From Kitasatospora sp. SUK 42 (GTDB taxonomy: Bacteria; Actinomycetota; Actinomycetes; Streptomycetales; Streptomycetaceae): 64,000 bases of DNA. The notes beneath the pieces are model-generated. The model was not told where the DNA came from, ran no database searches, and worked only from the letters and a program-made list of their open reading frames with translations. Shown in pieces: positions 1 through 10,000 of this stretch. Where the stretch lies: the NCBI RefSeq assembly GCF_015776785.2, contig NZ_LFMD02000002.1:2142768-2206767 (forward strand), given 5' to 3'. Both the position numbers and the translations under genes were made by a program. Within the stretch, counting starts at the first letter, position 1; every line of letters begins with the position of its first letter.

Positions 1-2
1 TG

Positions 3-179
3 AACGTCGAGACCGGCCTCACGGAGTCCTGGGACGCGTGCCTGGGCCTGTACTGGGTCCCGGGCGGTCTGGGCGGCGGCGGCGGGCGGCTCGTACACTC
101 CGGCGAACCGGCCGACTCCACCGACCGGCGCCTGTCCCCGATGTTCCTGTACCCGGACCAGGACACCGACCGCCACTGA
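3..179 (+). CDS. C-terminal end of an unidentified protein (5' end outside window)
   Basis: An open frame enters from the window edge and stops with TGA at 177-179, giving 58 codons that end in DQDTDRH. It has a glycine run (GGLGGGGG) and no motif I recognise. The strongly biased G+C third positions and the following gene 55 bases downstream on the same strand suggest it is coding. The start and the family cannot be judged from here. Confidence 0.45.
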   Translation, partial: NVETGLTESWDACLGLYWVPGGLGGGGGRLVHSGEPADSTDRRLSPMFLYPDQDTDRH

Positions 180-234
180 GGCGCCCCGATCCCGCTTCCC
201 ACACCCGCCAGCCCCCAACCCCAGGACGGAGACG

Positions 235-1239
235 ATGTCTTCCACCTTCCGCGCCGTGCACCAGGTGGCGCGACCCGACGGCGCTCCCGGCGCCGAACAC
301 TTCGCCGTCGTGGAGCATCCGCTCCCCGCGGTCGAACCCGGCACCGCCCTGGCGGAGAACATCTACCTGTCCGTCGACCCGTACATGCGCGAGCTCATGG
401 ACGAGGAGTGGCCGCTCCACGAACCGCTCGGGTACGGCCGGGCCATCGGCCGCATCGTGCGCTCCGGCGACCCCGACCTCAAGGTGGGCGACCTGGTGGA
501 GCACGGCGGAGGCTGGAGCACGCACTCCCTGATCCGGCACGGCTACGGACGGGTGATCCGGCCCGCGGCCGGCGTGTCGACGGCGACGTACCTGTCGGTG
601 CTCGGCGCGACCGGCCTGACCGCCTACGTGGGCGTCCGCGAGATCCTCCGGGTCCAGTCCGGGGAGGCGGTCTACGTCTCGGCGGCCGCCGGCGCGGTCG
701 GCGGCGTGGCCGGCCAGATCGCGAAGCTGGCCGGCGCCGGGCCCGTGGTCGGCAGCGCCGGCTCGGCGGCGAAGGCCCGTCACGTGGTCGAGCGGCTCGG
801 CTTCGACGCGGCCTTCGACTACCACGACGGGCCCGTGGCCGAACTGCTCGCGAAGGTGGCCCCGAACGGCGTCGACGCGGTGCTGGAGGGCGTGGGCGGC
901 GACCACCTGGAGGCGGCGATCGGCGCCACCCGCGAGTTCGGCCGGATCGCCTGGGTCGGCGCGATCTCCCAGTACAACCACCCCGACCGGCCGCCGTCCG
1001 CCCCCCGGAACCTCTACGCCGTCTCGGACCGCAGCATCCACCTGCGCGGCTACCAGGTACGGCACTTCATGCACCTGCGGCAGGAGGCGCAGTCCTGGCT
1101 GACGCCCCATCTGCAGGCCGGACGGATCGTCGCCGACGAGCAGATCGTCGAGGGCTTCGACCACGTCGTCGAGGCGTTCCTCGGCGTGATGCGGGGCGAC
1201 AACACCGGCAAGATGCTCGTCCGCGTCGGGGAGGAGTGA
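235..1239 (+). CDS. NADP-dependent oxidoreductase, MDR superfamily (CurA / prostaglandin reductase-like)
   Basis: This 334-residue zinc-independent medium-chain reductase probably reduces alpha,beta-unsaturated carbonyl compounds with NADPH in the cytosol. The N-terminal signature LSVDPYMREL is typical of the CurA/PTGR branch. The Rossmann fold carries the AAAGAVGGVAG turn near residue 150, and VGAISQYN near residue 243 also fits that branch. Structural zinc cysteines are absent, as expected for the group. The ATG at 235 follows a GGACGGAG ribosome-binding site. The MFS exporter begins three bases after the stop, with its own ribosome-binding site inside the end of this gene, so the two are probably one transcript and may form a detoxification pair. 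The substrate is unknown. Confidence 0.88.
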   Translation: MSSTFRAVHQVARPDGAPGAEHFAVVEHPLPAVEPGTALAENIYLSVDPYMRELMDEEWPLHEPLGYGRAIGRIVRSGDPDLKVGDLVEHGGGWSTHSLIRHGYGRVIRPAAGVSTATYLSVLGATGLTAYVGVREILRVQSGEAVYVSAAAGAVGGVAGQIAKLAGAGPVVGSAGSAAKARHVVERLGFDAAFDYHDGPVAELLAKVAPNGVDAVLEGVGGDHLEAAIGATREFGRIAWVGAISQYNHPDRPPSAPRNLYAVSDRSIHLRGYQVRHFMHLRQEAQSWLTPHLQAGRIVADEQIVEGFDHVVEAFLGVMRGDNTGKMLVRVGEE

Positions 1240-1242
1240 CCG

Positions 1243-2487
1243 ATGTTCAAGGCCTTCGCGTCCTATCGAGGACTCCTGGCGCTCCCCGGAGCGCGCACCC
1301 TGTTCTTCGTCGGCCTGCTCGCCCGCCTCCCGTTCACGGCGGCCTCGATGGCCCTCGCCCTGCACGTCGTCATCGACCTGGACCGCGGCTACGGCGCGGC
1401 GGGGCTCGCGGACCTGATGCTGACCGTCGGCGGGGCCATGGGCGCACCCCTGCTGGGCCGTTCCCTGGACCGCTTCGGCGTGCGCCCGGTGGTGCTGGTC
1501 ACCGGCGCGGTCGACGCCGTGTTCTGGGTCGGCGCGCCCTACCTCAGCTATCCGTGGCTGCTCGCGGCGTCCCTGGTGGCCGGGTTCATGGGGCTGCCCG
1601 TGTTCACGACCATCCGTCGGGCGATCGCCACGCGCATCCCCTCCGAGCACCAGCGGAAGGCGTTCGCCCTCGACGCGATCCTCGTCGAGGTGGTGTTCAT
1701 GGTCGGACCGTCCATCGCGGTCGGTGCCATCACCATGGTGAACGACGCCACCGCGACGATGACCGGGATCGGCGTGCTCTACCTGGGAGCCGGGCTGCTG
1801 CTCACCCGGCTCGCCCCTCCCCTGGAGGCCGGCGGGGCGACGGCCGGCACCAAGGACTCGGCGGCCCCGGAACCGAGCGGGCTCAGCCTCTGGCTCCGCC
1901 CCGGCTTCCTGCTGGTCCTGGGCGTCAGCATGGCGGCGAACCTCGTCCTGGCCGGCAGCGAGATCTCGATCACCGCCGTCCTGCGCGACATCGACTCCAC
2001 CGGGTGGGCCGGGATCTGCGTCGCGATCTGGTGCGCGGCCTCCATGGTGGGCGGGTTCTGGCACGGCGCCACCAGCAAGCCCTGGCGGCTGCCGAGGCTG
2101 ATGCTGCTGATGGGGCTCACCATCGCCCCCGTCGGGATCATCGGCCACGGGGGCTGGTTCTGGCTCGCCCTCGCCCTGCTCCCCTCGGGCTTCATGTGCG
2201 CACCGACCCTCGCCTCGGCCTCCGAGGAGGTCACCCGGGCGGTGCCGGCCTCGGTGGTCGGCCAGGCCGCGGGCCTGCAGGGCTCGGCGATGACCATCGG
2301 CGCGGCGATCGGCGCGCCGCTGGCCGGGGCCGTCATCGACCACTCCGCCCCGGCCTGGGGCTTCGCGGTCACCGGCGGCGTCGGGGCGGCCCTGGCGGCC
2401 CTGACGATCGGCTACCAGTACTTCGCCCGGCCGAAGCCGGTCAAGGCGGCGGAGGAAGAGGAGGCCGACGCCCCGGCGGCGGTCTGA
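1243..2487 (+). CDS. MFS transporter
   Basis: The product is a 414-residue polytopic membrane protein with about twelve hydrophobic segments in two halves. The loop after the second segment reads GRSLDRFGVRP, matching the conserved MFS loop 2-3 motif (G-x-x-x-D-R-x-G-x-R). The C-terminal tail is acidic (EEEEADAP). Its start lies three bases after the stop of the MDR reductase, with GGGGAGGAG inside the upstream gene as ribosome-binding site, so translation is probably coupled. It is likely a drug or metabolite exporter of the plasma membrane. The substrate cannot be read from sequence. Confidence 0.87.
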   Translation: MFKAFASYRGLLALPGARTLFFVGLLARLPFTAASMALALHVVIDLDRGYGAAGLADLMLTVGGAMGAPLLGRSLDRFGVRPVVLVTGAVDAVFWVGAPYLSYPWLLAASLVAGFMGLPVFTTIRRAIATRIPSEHQRKAFALDAILVEVVFMVGPSIAVGAITMVNDATATMTGIGVLYLGAGLLLTRLAPPLEAGGATAGTKDSAAPEPSGLSLWLRPGFLLVLGVSMAANLVLAGSEISITAVLRDIDSTGWAGICVAIWCAASMVGGFWHGATSKPWRLPRLMLLMGLTIAPVGIIGHGGWFWLALALLPSGFMCAPTLASASEEVTRAVPASVVGQAAGLQGSAMTIGAAIGAPLAGAVIDHSAPAWGFAVTGGVGAALAALTIGYQYFARPKPVKAAEEEEADAPAAV

Positions 2488-2495
2488 CGCTCCGT

Positions 2496-2534
2496 CGACG
2501 AGGCCGCACCCGCTCGGCGGGTGCGGCCTCGTCG
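2496..2534. terminator. Bidirectional intrinsic terminator
   Basis: A perfect 17-bp stem (CGACGAGGCCGCACCCG and its complement) closes a 5-base loop, ctcgg. It lies between the convergent MFS gene and the alpha/beta hydrolase gene and starts 9 bases after the MFS stop. There is no long U-tract, as is usual in streptomycetes. Confidence 0.85.
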
Positions 2535-2544
2535 CGTGCGTTTC

Positions 2545-3264
2545 TCAGGATGCTCCGATCTCCCCCGCGCCCGCGGCGTCGAGCAGGATGCGGGCGAGTT
2601 CGCCCGGGCGGGAGAACATCGGCCAGTGGCCGGTGCGCAGTTCGACCAGGCGCCAGTGCTCGCCGGCCGGCAGCTCGGCCAGGTCCTGCGCGGACGGCTC
2701 CTCGCCGGCGGGCAGGCACAGGACGTACGTGCCGGGGAGTTCGCCGAGCGGCCTGGTCAGGGCGGCGGGCTCGGTGAGGGTGGCGCCCGGGTGCGGGGTC
2801 GAGCCGGCGACGATGCGGGCGATCTGTTCGTCGGTCAGGTCATGGCCCGCGAAGTGGGCGGCGGTCGCGCGCGGCCAGTGGCCGCCGTTGGCGGCGAGCT
2901 CCCCGACCAGCTCCCGTCCGCCGTCCGGCCAGCCCTGGGCGAAGGACTCGCCGTCGACCGGGACGGCGGCGTCGACGAGGACGATCCGGGCCAGCCGTTC
3001 GCCGATCCGCCCCGCGGCCTGCCCGGCCGGGACGCCCGCGTAGCTGTGGCCGACCAGGACGACCTCGCGCAGGTCCAGGCGCTCGACCTCGGCCACGATG
3101 TCCCGGACGTGGGTCTGCTGCCCGGCCGGGGTGCCCCGCTTCTCGGCCAGCCCGGACAGCGTCAACGGGTGCACGCCGTGCCCGGCCGCCCGCAGCCGCG
3201 GCGCCACGTCGTCCCAGGCCCAGGCCCCGAGCCGCGCGCCCGCGACCAGTACGAAGTTCACCAT
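2545..3264 (-). CDS. alpha/beta hydrolase
   Basis: This 239-residue single-domain hydrolase has the fold's typical first strand and oxyanion segment (FVLVAGARLGAWAWDDV). The nucleophile elbow is VGHSYAG with Ser near residue 76, and the general-base His is in RTGHWPMF near residue 217. It resembles the salicylate-esterase / hydroxynitrile-lyase-like branch (GAxxGAWxW). The ATG at 3264 comes six bases after a TACGGT -10-like box, so the gene may be leaderless and independent of the methyltransferase gene upstream on the same strand. A 9-bp inverted repeat lies in the 68-base gap. The substrate is unknown. Confidence 0.85.
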   Translation of the reverse strand: MVNFVLVAGARLGAWAWDDVAPRLRAAGHGVHPLTLSGLAEKRGTPAGQQTHVRDIVAEVERLDLREVVLVGHSYAGVPAGQAAGRIGERLARIVLVDAAVPVDGESFAQGWPDGGRELVGELAANGGHWPRATAAHFAGHDLTDEQIARIVAGSTPHPGATLTEPAALTRPLGELPGTYVLCLPAGEEPSAQDLAELPAGEHWRLVELRTGHWPMFSRPGELARILLDAAGAGEIGAS

Positions 3265-3282
3265 GATCGCACCGTAGCGGAG

Positions 3283-3323
3283 CGGCCGGGCCTCCGTCGT
3301 GCGGATATTCCGCTGCCCGGCCG
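3283..3323 (-). terminator. Candidate terminator of the NRPS operon
   Basis: A perfect 9-bp inverted repeat (CGGCCGGGC and GCCCGGCCG) with a 23-base loop lies just after the methyltransferase stop and just upstream of the hydrolase promoter. The large loop makes it a weak terminator candidate. Its position suggests it marks the end of the NRPS operon. Confidence 0.4.
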
Positions 3324-3332
3324 AACGGGGCC

Positions 3333-4079
3333 TCAGGCGCCGCCCTCCCGGTGGCGCCACCGCACCGGGTCGACGGCGGCCGCCCCGGGTGGGACGGTCC
3401 GTGCCCGAGCCCGGTACCGGGCGCAGGAGAGCACCAGCAGCTCGTCGCTGCCGGGCTGGAACTCGTAGGCCACCCGTTCCACCCGGCTCGCGATCCCGAG
3501 CCCGCCGAGCTCCTCGCGCAGCCGGTCGAGCCCCGGGTGCCGTTCGCCGGTGTCGTACACCGTGACCGGGAAGATCCGGACCTCGCGCCGTGCCACCCGG
3601 GCGAGCTCCAGCAGCCCGGCGCGGAGGAAGTCCTCCCCCAGCCGGTTGCCGTACGAGAACAGCAGGTGCGAGCTGAGCACCAGGTCGAAGGAGCCGTTGT
3701 GGAAGGGGAGTTCGGGCAGCTCGCCGGCGATGTAGCGTTCCGGACGGGCGGCGATGTCGGCCCGGAACAGCCGGGCGTTGCCGATCCACTGGCGGGCCAG
3801 GTCGTGCGGGTCCGCGTACCAGGACCAGACGAAGTCCTTCGCCTCCCGCACCAGCGTCGGGCACTTGAACCTGGTCTCCAGCTCCACCATCAGGCCCAAC
3901 TCCTCCCGATGGAAGGCGTATTCGCGGTCCACCGCCACCGCGTCGACCCCCCGCCGCCCGGCCTCGGCGACGAAGCTCGCGGCGCCGGCCGGGCAGTCGA
4001 GGATGCGCTGTTCCAGGTCGCGCTCGGTGAGTGCGAACATCGCGCGGTAGTCCGCGAAGGAGCGGGCGCTGACCAGCAC
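3333..4079 (-). CDS. Class I SAM-dependent methyltransferase, last gene of the NRPS operon
   Basis: The 248-residue product shows motif I as ILDCPAGAASFV near residue 27, an acidic motif II strand (AVAVDREYAF), and the post-I segment LPFHNGSFDLVLSSHLLF near residue 123. It would transfer a methyl group from S-adenosylmethionine to a small molecule. The GTG start lies 4 bases beyond the SDR stop, so it is translationally coupled and should act in the same pathway. Whether it makes an N-, O- or C-methyl group is unknown. A role as a general cellular methyltransferase is less likely given the tight operon. Confidence 0.82.
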   Translation of the reverse strand: MLVSARSFADYRAMFALTERDLEQRILDCPAGAASFVAEAGRRGVDAVAVDREYAFHREELGLMVELETRFKCPTLVREAKDFVWSWYADPHDLARQWIGNARLFRADIAARPERYIAGELPELPFHNGSFDLVLSSHLLFSYGNRLGEDFLRAGLLELARVARREVRIFPVTVYDTGERHPGLDRLREELGGLGIASRVERVAYEFQPGSDELLVLSCARYRARARTVPPGAAAVDPVRWRHREGGA

Positions 4080-4083
4080 CGCC

Positions 4084-4833
4084 TCACCCCCGCCCGACGA
4101 ACGGCATGGTGGCCGGCAGCACCACCAGGGACTGGATGACGGTGTCCGGCGGCTGCGAGGCCATCAGCAGCAGGGCCTCGGTGAAGCGCTCCACCGGGAT
4201 GGTCGCCTCCACCGCCATCGTCCCGTCCGCCTGCATCGCGGCCGGCTGCGGACGGCCGTCCGGTGGGGCGACGTTTCCGACGTCGATCTGCCCGCAGGAG
4301 ATGCCGTACGGGCGGCCGTCCAGGGCGAGCACCTTGGTGAGGCCGAGGACGGCGTGCTTGGCGGCCGTGTAGGCGGCGGAGTTGGGGCGGGGCACGTGCG
4401 CCGAGGGCGCGCCGTTGTTGATGATCCGCCCGCCCTGCGGGGTCTGGGTGCTCATCAGCCGGAAGGCCTCGCGGGCGCAGAGGAAGCTGCCGGTGACGAT
4501 GGTGTCGAGCACCCGGTTCCAGTCCGCGAACGGGGTCTCGGTGATCGGCCGGCGCGGGGCGGCGGCGCCCGCGTTGTTGAACAGCAGGTCCAGCCGGCCG
4601 TACCGGTCGCGGACGGCGTCGAAGAGCCGGGTGACCTCCTCGGGGCTGCGGATGTCGGCCGGTACGGCCAGCACCCGGTCGGGCCCGGCGTCCGCGAGCG
4701 CGGCGGTCTCCTCCAGCGCCTCCTTGCGCCGCCCGGCCAGCACCACCGTCCAGCCCGCCGACAGCAGGGCCAGCGAGGAGGCGCGGCCGAGCCCGCTGCC
4801 GCCTCCGGTCACCAGCGCGATCCGTCCGTTCAC
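4084..4833 (-). CDS. SDR family NAD(P)-dependent oxidoreductase in the NRPS operon
   Basis: A classical short-chain dehydrogenase of 249 residues. The cofactor loop is TGGGSGLG at residues 8-15, NNAG is near residue 90, and the catalytic YTAAK lies near residue 155. The GTG start overlaps the TGA of the upstream oxygenase gene (GTGA, 4830-4833), which is a translational-coupling signature. Within this operon it could reduce the aldehyde released by the NRPS, or oxidise a hydroxyl group installed by one of the two oxygenases. That role is inference; the fold and cofactor class are clear. Confidence 0.87.
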   Translation of the reverse strand: MNGRIALVTGGGSGLGRASSLALLSAGWTVVLAGRRKEALEETAALADAGPDRVLAVPADIRSPEEVTRLFDAVRDRYGRLDLLFNNAGAAAPRRPITETPFADWNRVLDTIVTGSFLCAREAFRLMSTQTPQGGRIINNGAPSAHVPRPNSAAYTAAKHAVLGLTKVLALDGRPYGISCGQIDVGNVAPPDGRPQPAAMQADGTMAVEATIPVERFTEALLLMASQPPDTVIQSLVVLPATMPFVGRG

Positions 4834-5699
4834 GGCGCCCACGTCTCCCCCTCGTTCAACCAGATCCGCAGCATCCGCCGGGCGTGCGGCCCCGGTTCGT
4901 CCACGTACGCGGAACGCCCGTGCAGCACCCTGCTGTTGCGGATGATCAGCAGGTCTCCGGCGGCCATCGGCAGGCCGAAGGCGATCTCCGGCCGGTAGAG
5001 CACCTCGTCCAGCACGCCGAGCGCCTCCCATTGACGGTCGGTCAGCGCCGGGCCGCCACGGTCCGGGGAGGAGCGGACGGTGCGGGTCTGGTAGTAGCAG
5101 CCGATCGTCCCGTCCCTCCGGGAGTAGAGGATCGGGGTGACCACGACCTGGGGGCCCGCCCGGCCGGTCCGGTCGAAGGTCCACTCCTCGCGGAGGGTGG
5201 CCAGTGCGTCCGGCCGTTCCAGCCCGATCAGGTCGTGCACGTGACGGGCGCTCGCCAGCTTGGTCAACCCGCCGCCGTGGTAGGCGGGTTGGAGACAGAG
5301 CAGGACGAGGAGGTCGCAGGTGTCGCAGTGGAAGCCCAGTTCGGTGTTGCCGTCGCCGTCCTGGTCCCGCAGCACCGAGGTGAGGTCGCCGCGCCCGTTC
5401 TGCGGCACGATCCGGCCGTAGTCCCGCAGCAGGAGGGAGAGCGCCTCGGTGATCTCCTTCTCCGGCAGGGCCGGGTCCATCAGGTTGCCGACATGGGTGA
5501 GCCCGACCGAGCCGGCGCTCTCCCGGACGAAGGCGCGCAGCCGTTCGCGGACCGGCGCGGCCGCGGCCCAGCGCCCGGCGTGGGCGCCGGCCCACAGCTC
5601 CTGCCGCTCGCGGTCCGTCAGCGCCAGCGACCACAGCTCCCGCCGGGCCTCCAACTCCAGGCTGCTCCAGCCGATTTCGGTCACCGTGTGCTCGTTCAT
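4830..5699 (-). CDS. TauD/TfdA-type Fe(II)/2-oxoglutarate-dependent oxygenase in the NRPS operon
   Basis: The 289-residue protein has the facial triad HxD in FHCDTCD near residue 124 and the distal His in VLHGRSAY near residue 259, followed by an Arg-rich strand (ARRMLRIWLN) that would bind 2-oxoglutarate. Family members hydroxylate or desaturate amino acids and other small molecules using O2 and 2-oxoglutarate. It follows the aminotransferase gene with a good ribosome-binding site (GGGGAGAGG), and its stop overlaps the SDR start. It probably oxidises the amino acid, the carrier-bound aminoacyl group or the released product. The position of oxidation cannot be predicted. Confidence 0.85.
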   Translation of the reverse strand: MNEHTVTEIGWSSLELEARRELWSLALTDRERQELWAGAHAGRWAAAAPVRERLRAFVRESAGSVGLTHVGNLMDPALPEKEITEALSLLLRDYGRIVPQNGRGDLTSVLRDQDGDGNTELGFHCDTCDLLVLLCLQPAYHGGGLTKLASARHVHDLIGLERPDALATLREEWTFDRTGRAGPQVVVTPILYSRRDGTIGCYYQTRTVRSSPDRGGPALTDRQWEALGVLDEVLYRPEIAFGLPMAAGDLLIIRNSRVLHGRSAYVDEPGPHARRMLRIWLNEGETWAP

Positions 5700-5711
5700 C
5701 CGCCTCTCCCC

Positions 5712-6998
5712 CTACCGGGCCCCGGCCGCGACGGCCTTCGACCAGAGCGCCAGCGCCTCGTCGACCTGCCCGGCCGTGACGACCAGCGCGGGGATCATCC
5801 GGACGACGTTGAGGTGGACCCCACAGAGCAGGAGCAGCAGGCCGAGGTCGGCCGCCGCCTGCTGGACCCGCCGGGCGGCCTCCGGGTCCGGCGAGCCGTC
5901 CGGCCGGCAGAACTCGCTGGCCGCCATCAGCCCCAGGCCCCTGACGTCGCCGATGGCGGGCGCCCCGGCGGCCACCGTCCGCAGGCCGTCGAGCAGCCGG
6001 GCTCCCTGTTCGGCGGCGTTCTCGACCAGCCGTTCCTCGCGCAGCACGTCCAGCGTGGCCAGGGCGGCGGCGCAGGCCACCGGGTTGCCGCCGTAGGTGC
6101 CGCCCTGCGAGCCGGGCCAGGCGCGTTGCATCAGCCCGGTCGGCGCGGCGATCGCGGACAGCGGGAAGCCGCTGGCCAGGCCCTTGGCGGTGATCAGCAC
6201 ATCGGGCCGCACGCCCTCCTCGTACTGGTGGGCCCAGAAGCGGCCGGTCCGCCCGAAGCCGGTCTGCACCTCGTCCAAGACCAGCAGGATGCCGTGCCGG
6301 TCGGCGCGCTCGCGCAGTCCGGCGAGGAAGCCGGGCGGGGCGGGGACGTAACCGCCCTCGCCGAGCACCGGTTCGACGAACATCGCCGCGGTTTCGGCGG
6401 GCGCGGAGACGGTGGCCAGCACCTCGTCCAGCCCGCGCAGGGCGTACGCCACCGCCTCGTCCTCGGAGAGGCCCAGCGAGAGCCGCAGCCGGAAGGCGGC
6501 CGGGAACGGCGCCACCGCGACCCCGGGCGCCAACGGGCCGATGCCGGCCCGGTAGCGCGTCCCGGCGGTGGTGAGCGAGGCCGCGCCCATGGTGCGGCCG
6601 TGGAAGGAGCCCTCGAAGACGATCACGTTCTGCCGCCCGGTGGCGTGCCGGGCCAGCCGCAGCGCGGCCTCCACGGCCTCGGTGCCGGCGGTGGCGTAGA
6701 ACAGCGAGTCCAGGCCGGCCGGCAGCACCTCGCCGAGCCGTTCGGTGAGGGTGAGCAGCTGGTCGTGCAGGACGGTGGTGTACTGCCCGTGGAGCAGCCG
6801 GCCGGCCTGTTCGCGGACGGCCTCGACCACCCTGGGGTGGCAGTGGCCGGTGCTGGTCACCCCCACGCCGGAGGTGAAGTCGAGGTAGCGGCGGCCGTCG
6901 GCGTCGTAGAGGTGGAGGCCTTCGCCGCGTACGGCGACGACGGGGGTGGCCTGCTTGAGCACCGGGGAGAGCTGGGACACGAGTCTGCCTTTCGCCAT
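5712..6998 (-). CDS. Class III PLP-dependent aminotransferase in the NRPS operon
   Basis: The 428-residue enzyme belongs to the acetylornithine / 4-aminobutyrate / diaminobutyrate aminotransferase family. It has FTSGVGVTSTGHCHPRV at the N-terminus, VLDEVQTGFGRTG before the active site, and the PLP-binding lysine in ITAKGLASG near residue 270. It starts 13 bases after the NRPS stop. As class III enzymes transaminate terminal aldehydes, the attractive reading is amination of the aldehyde released by the NRPS reductase domain to a vicinal diamine. Alternatively it could supply a non-protein amino acid substrate. Both are inference. Confidence 0.88.
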   Translation of the reverse strand: MAKGRLVSQLSPVLKQATPVVAVRGEGLHLYDADGRRYLDFTSGVGVTSTGHCHPRVVEAVREQAGRLLHGQYTTVLHDQLLTLTERLGEVLPAGLDSLFYATAGTEAVEAALRLARHATGRQNVIVFEGSFHGRTMGAASLTTAGTRYRAGIGPLAPGVAVAPFPAAFRLRLSLGLSEDEAVAYALRGLDEVLATVSAPAETAAMFVEPVLGEGGYVPAPPGFLAGLRERADRHGILLVLDEVQTGFGRTGRFWAHQYEEGVRPDVLITAKGLASGFPLSAIAAPTGLMQRAWPGSQGGTYGGNPVACAAALATLDVLREERLVENAAEQGARLLDGLRTVAAGAPAIGDVRGLGLMAASEFCRPDGSPDPEAARRVQQAAADLGLLLLLCGVHLNVVRMIPALVVTAGQVDEALALWSKAVAAGAR

Positions 6999-7011
6999 CG
7001 GTTGGATCGGG

Positions 7012-10000
7012 TCAGCGGGGCGGCAGGTAGCCGGCCTCGGCGGCCCAGGTGAGCGCGGCCGACCACCACTGCGGGGTGGGTTCGGTGAAGCGGACGCCGA
7101 GCCGGTCGAGCACGGCGTTGGTGCGGGCGCTGTCCACCCGGACGTTGCGTTCCTGCTGCTGGGCCCAGGCGGCGGCCAGCCGGGCGGCCGTCGGGTGCCG
7201 CCGCTCGGCCCGGGCGAGGGCGGCCGCGAAGGTCTCCTCGTCGGTGAGCCGGACGCGGTGGCCGTGCGCGGCCAGCCAGCCGACGAGCAGGTCGTGCGGG
7301 GTCTCGTACGGGGTCTCGACGTGGTAGGCGCCGGGCGCGGCGTGCGGGTCGAGGGCGATCGCGGCGATCCCGGCGGCCACCGTGTCCACGTGCGAGAACG
7401 CGAAGGCGGTGTCCGGGCGGCTGGGGGCGGCGCCGGCCAGCAGGTAGCCGCGGACGAGCTGGTAGATCCGGTTGTCGCCGATGTTGGCCTGGAAGGCGCC
7501 GGTGCGGCTGTGCGCCGCGATGTGGCCGCTGCGGTGCAGGTAGGCGGCGTGCCCGGTGGCCGCCCAGGCGCGGACGGCCTGTTCGGCGCGGTACTTGGTG
7601 CGCTCGTACGGGGTGCGGAAGTGCTGCCCGATCCACAGGTCGGCCTCGCTGAAGCGGCGCGGCGGGCCGTCGACCTCGCCGGAGACGGCGAGCGTGGAGA
7701 CGTGGTGGAGGCGGGCCGCCGGGGCGTGTTCGTCGATCCAGTCGAGCAGTCGGCGCACGGCGGTGAGGTTGGTGCGCTCCAGCGCGTCGGGCGGGGCGAC
7801 CAGTCGGACGTCCGCCGCCGCGTGCACGACGATGCCGACGCCCCGGGCCTGCCGCAGCCCGGCCGGGGAGAGGCCGAGGCCGTCCCGGTCGATGTCCCCG
7901 GCGACGACCCGGGCCCGTCCGGCCGTCAGCCGTTCCGCGGCCCGGGCGTCGTCCGCGGCCCGCACCAGGCAGGTGACCTCGGCGCCGCGCCGCCGGAAGG
8001 CGTCCAGCAGGTGCCGCCCGAGGTAGCCGGTGGCGCCGGTGAGCAGCACCCGGGCCGGTTCCCGGACGGTCGCCCGGGCGGTGAGCGGCACCCGCGCGTG
8101 CAGCAGCTGCCCGGAGGTGGACAGCGGCGCCCGGACGGGCCGTTCGGCGTCCGGCCCGGCGACGGCCTCGGCGAAGCGGGCGGCGATCCGTTCGGCGTCG
8201 GGGTGCGGCACGCCGGGTCGGCCGTAGACCAGGTCGGCGACCAGCCGCTGCTCCACCACCCGTGCGGTGAGCCGGAGTCGGTACAGCGGGTCGCCGCCGG
8301 CGCAGCGGGCCTGGCCCGCCTGTTCGTCGGCGACGGTCCAGTCCAGTGCGGGTTCCTCGGGCAGCCGGAAGGTGCCGAGGAAGTTGAAGCCGACGGCCGG
8401 GCGGTCGCCGGGCGCGTCCATCGGCCGGACGGGCGCCTCACGCAGCCGTCGCGCGACCACGGCCGGCTCGGCGGGGGTGTCCAGTTCGACGTGCTTGACG
8501 GCGGTGAACCAGCCGACGGTGTCGAGGAATTCGCCCGGGTCGCCGGTGGCGTCCCGGCCGTGGGTCTCCACCTCGACCGCGAGCCGGGGCTCGCCCTGCC
8601 ACTCGCCGACGGCTCCGGCGAAGGCGGCGAGCAGCGCCGCCTCCAGCCCGGCGCCGCCGCCGTACCGGCCGATCAGTCGGGCGGTGGCGGTGGCGTCCAG
8701 CGCCCAGCTGAGCGCGGCCGGTCGGCTCCGCTCCACGGGTTCGGCGGCGGTGGCGGCGGGAGGGGCGGGAGGGGTGGGTGGGGTGGCGGCCGCCCACCGG
8801 TAGAAGTCGGCGGTCGGCGGCAGCTCTGCGGGCTTCCGGTCGAGCGCCGCCCGGTAGGCGTGGGCCAGGTCGTCGAGCAGGATCCGCCAGGACAGCCCGT
8901 CGACGACCAGGTGATGGGCGATCAGCGCGAGCCGGTCGTCGGTGCCGGGCGGGCCGGAGAACAGGTGGGCGCGCAGCAGCCGCCCGGCCGACGGGTCCAG
9001 ACTGCGGTGCAGTTCGGTGCAGACCCCGGCGATCGTCCCGGCGATCGCGTCCGCCGCGCGCGGGATGCGGGAGTACGAGACCGGGTCGAGCCCGGCCGCC
9101 GCCCGGGGCTGGCCGTAGCCGTCCGGGGAGAGCGGGCGGCGCAGCGCCGGGTGGCGTTCCAGGACGGCGGTGACGGCGGCGGAGAGGGCGGCCGGGTCGA
9201 CGGCGGTGCGGCAGCGCAGCAGCACCGACTGGTTCCAGTGCCGTGGGTCGGCGAGGGACTTCTGCCGGTAGAACCAGCGCTGGGCCGGGGCGAGTCGTCC
9301 GCTTCCGCCGCCGCTCCGGGGGGCCGGGAGCGGGGTGGCGGCGGGCACCGCGGCGCGGGCCAGGGCGGCCGCGGTCGGGTGCCGGTAGAAGTCCTCGTAG
9401 GCGACCCGTCGGCCCGAGCGGCGCAGGAAGGCGATGGTGCGCATGGCGAGGATGGAGTCCCCGCCGAGGCCCAGGACGTCGGCCCGCGGCCCGATGGCGG
9501 GCAGTCCGAGCGCGCCGGCCCAGAACCGGGCGATCTCCCCGACCAGACCGTCCTCGGCCGGGCCTTCCGCCGTCGGCTCCGCGCGGGCCTCGACCAGTTC
9601 GGCCACCAGTTCGCCCAGCCGCCGCCGGTCCAGCTTGCCGTTCGGCCCGACGGGGAACTCGGGCAGCACCAGGATCGGCTGCGGCACGGAGTAGCCGGGC
9701 AGCCGGTCGCGCAGGAACTCGGCCAGGCCGTCGATCCTCGCACCCTCCAGCAGCCGTACGGCACCCATCAGTTGGCCGCCGAGCCCGGTCTCGCGCAGCA
9801 GCGCCGCCGAGCGGGCGACGCCCGGGTGGCCGTCCATGGCCCGCTCGACCTCGGCGAGGTCGACCCGGTAGCCGCGGACCTTGACCTGGCGGTCCACCCG
9901 GCCGAGGAAGACGAGGTCGCCGTCCGCCCGCCGGCGGCACAGGTCGCCGGTGCGGTACATCGGCCGGCCGTCGTGCCGGACGAAGCTGCGGGCGGTCTCG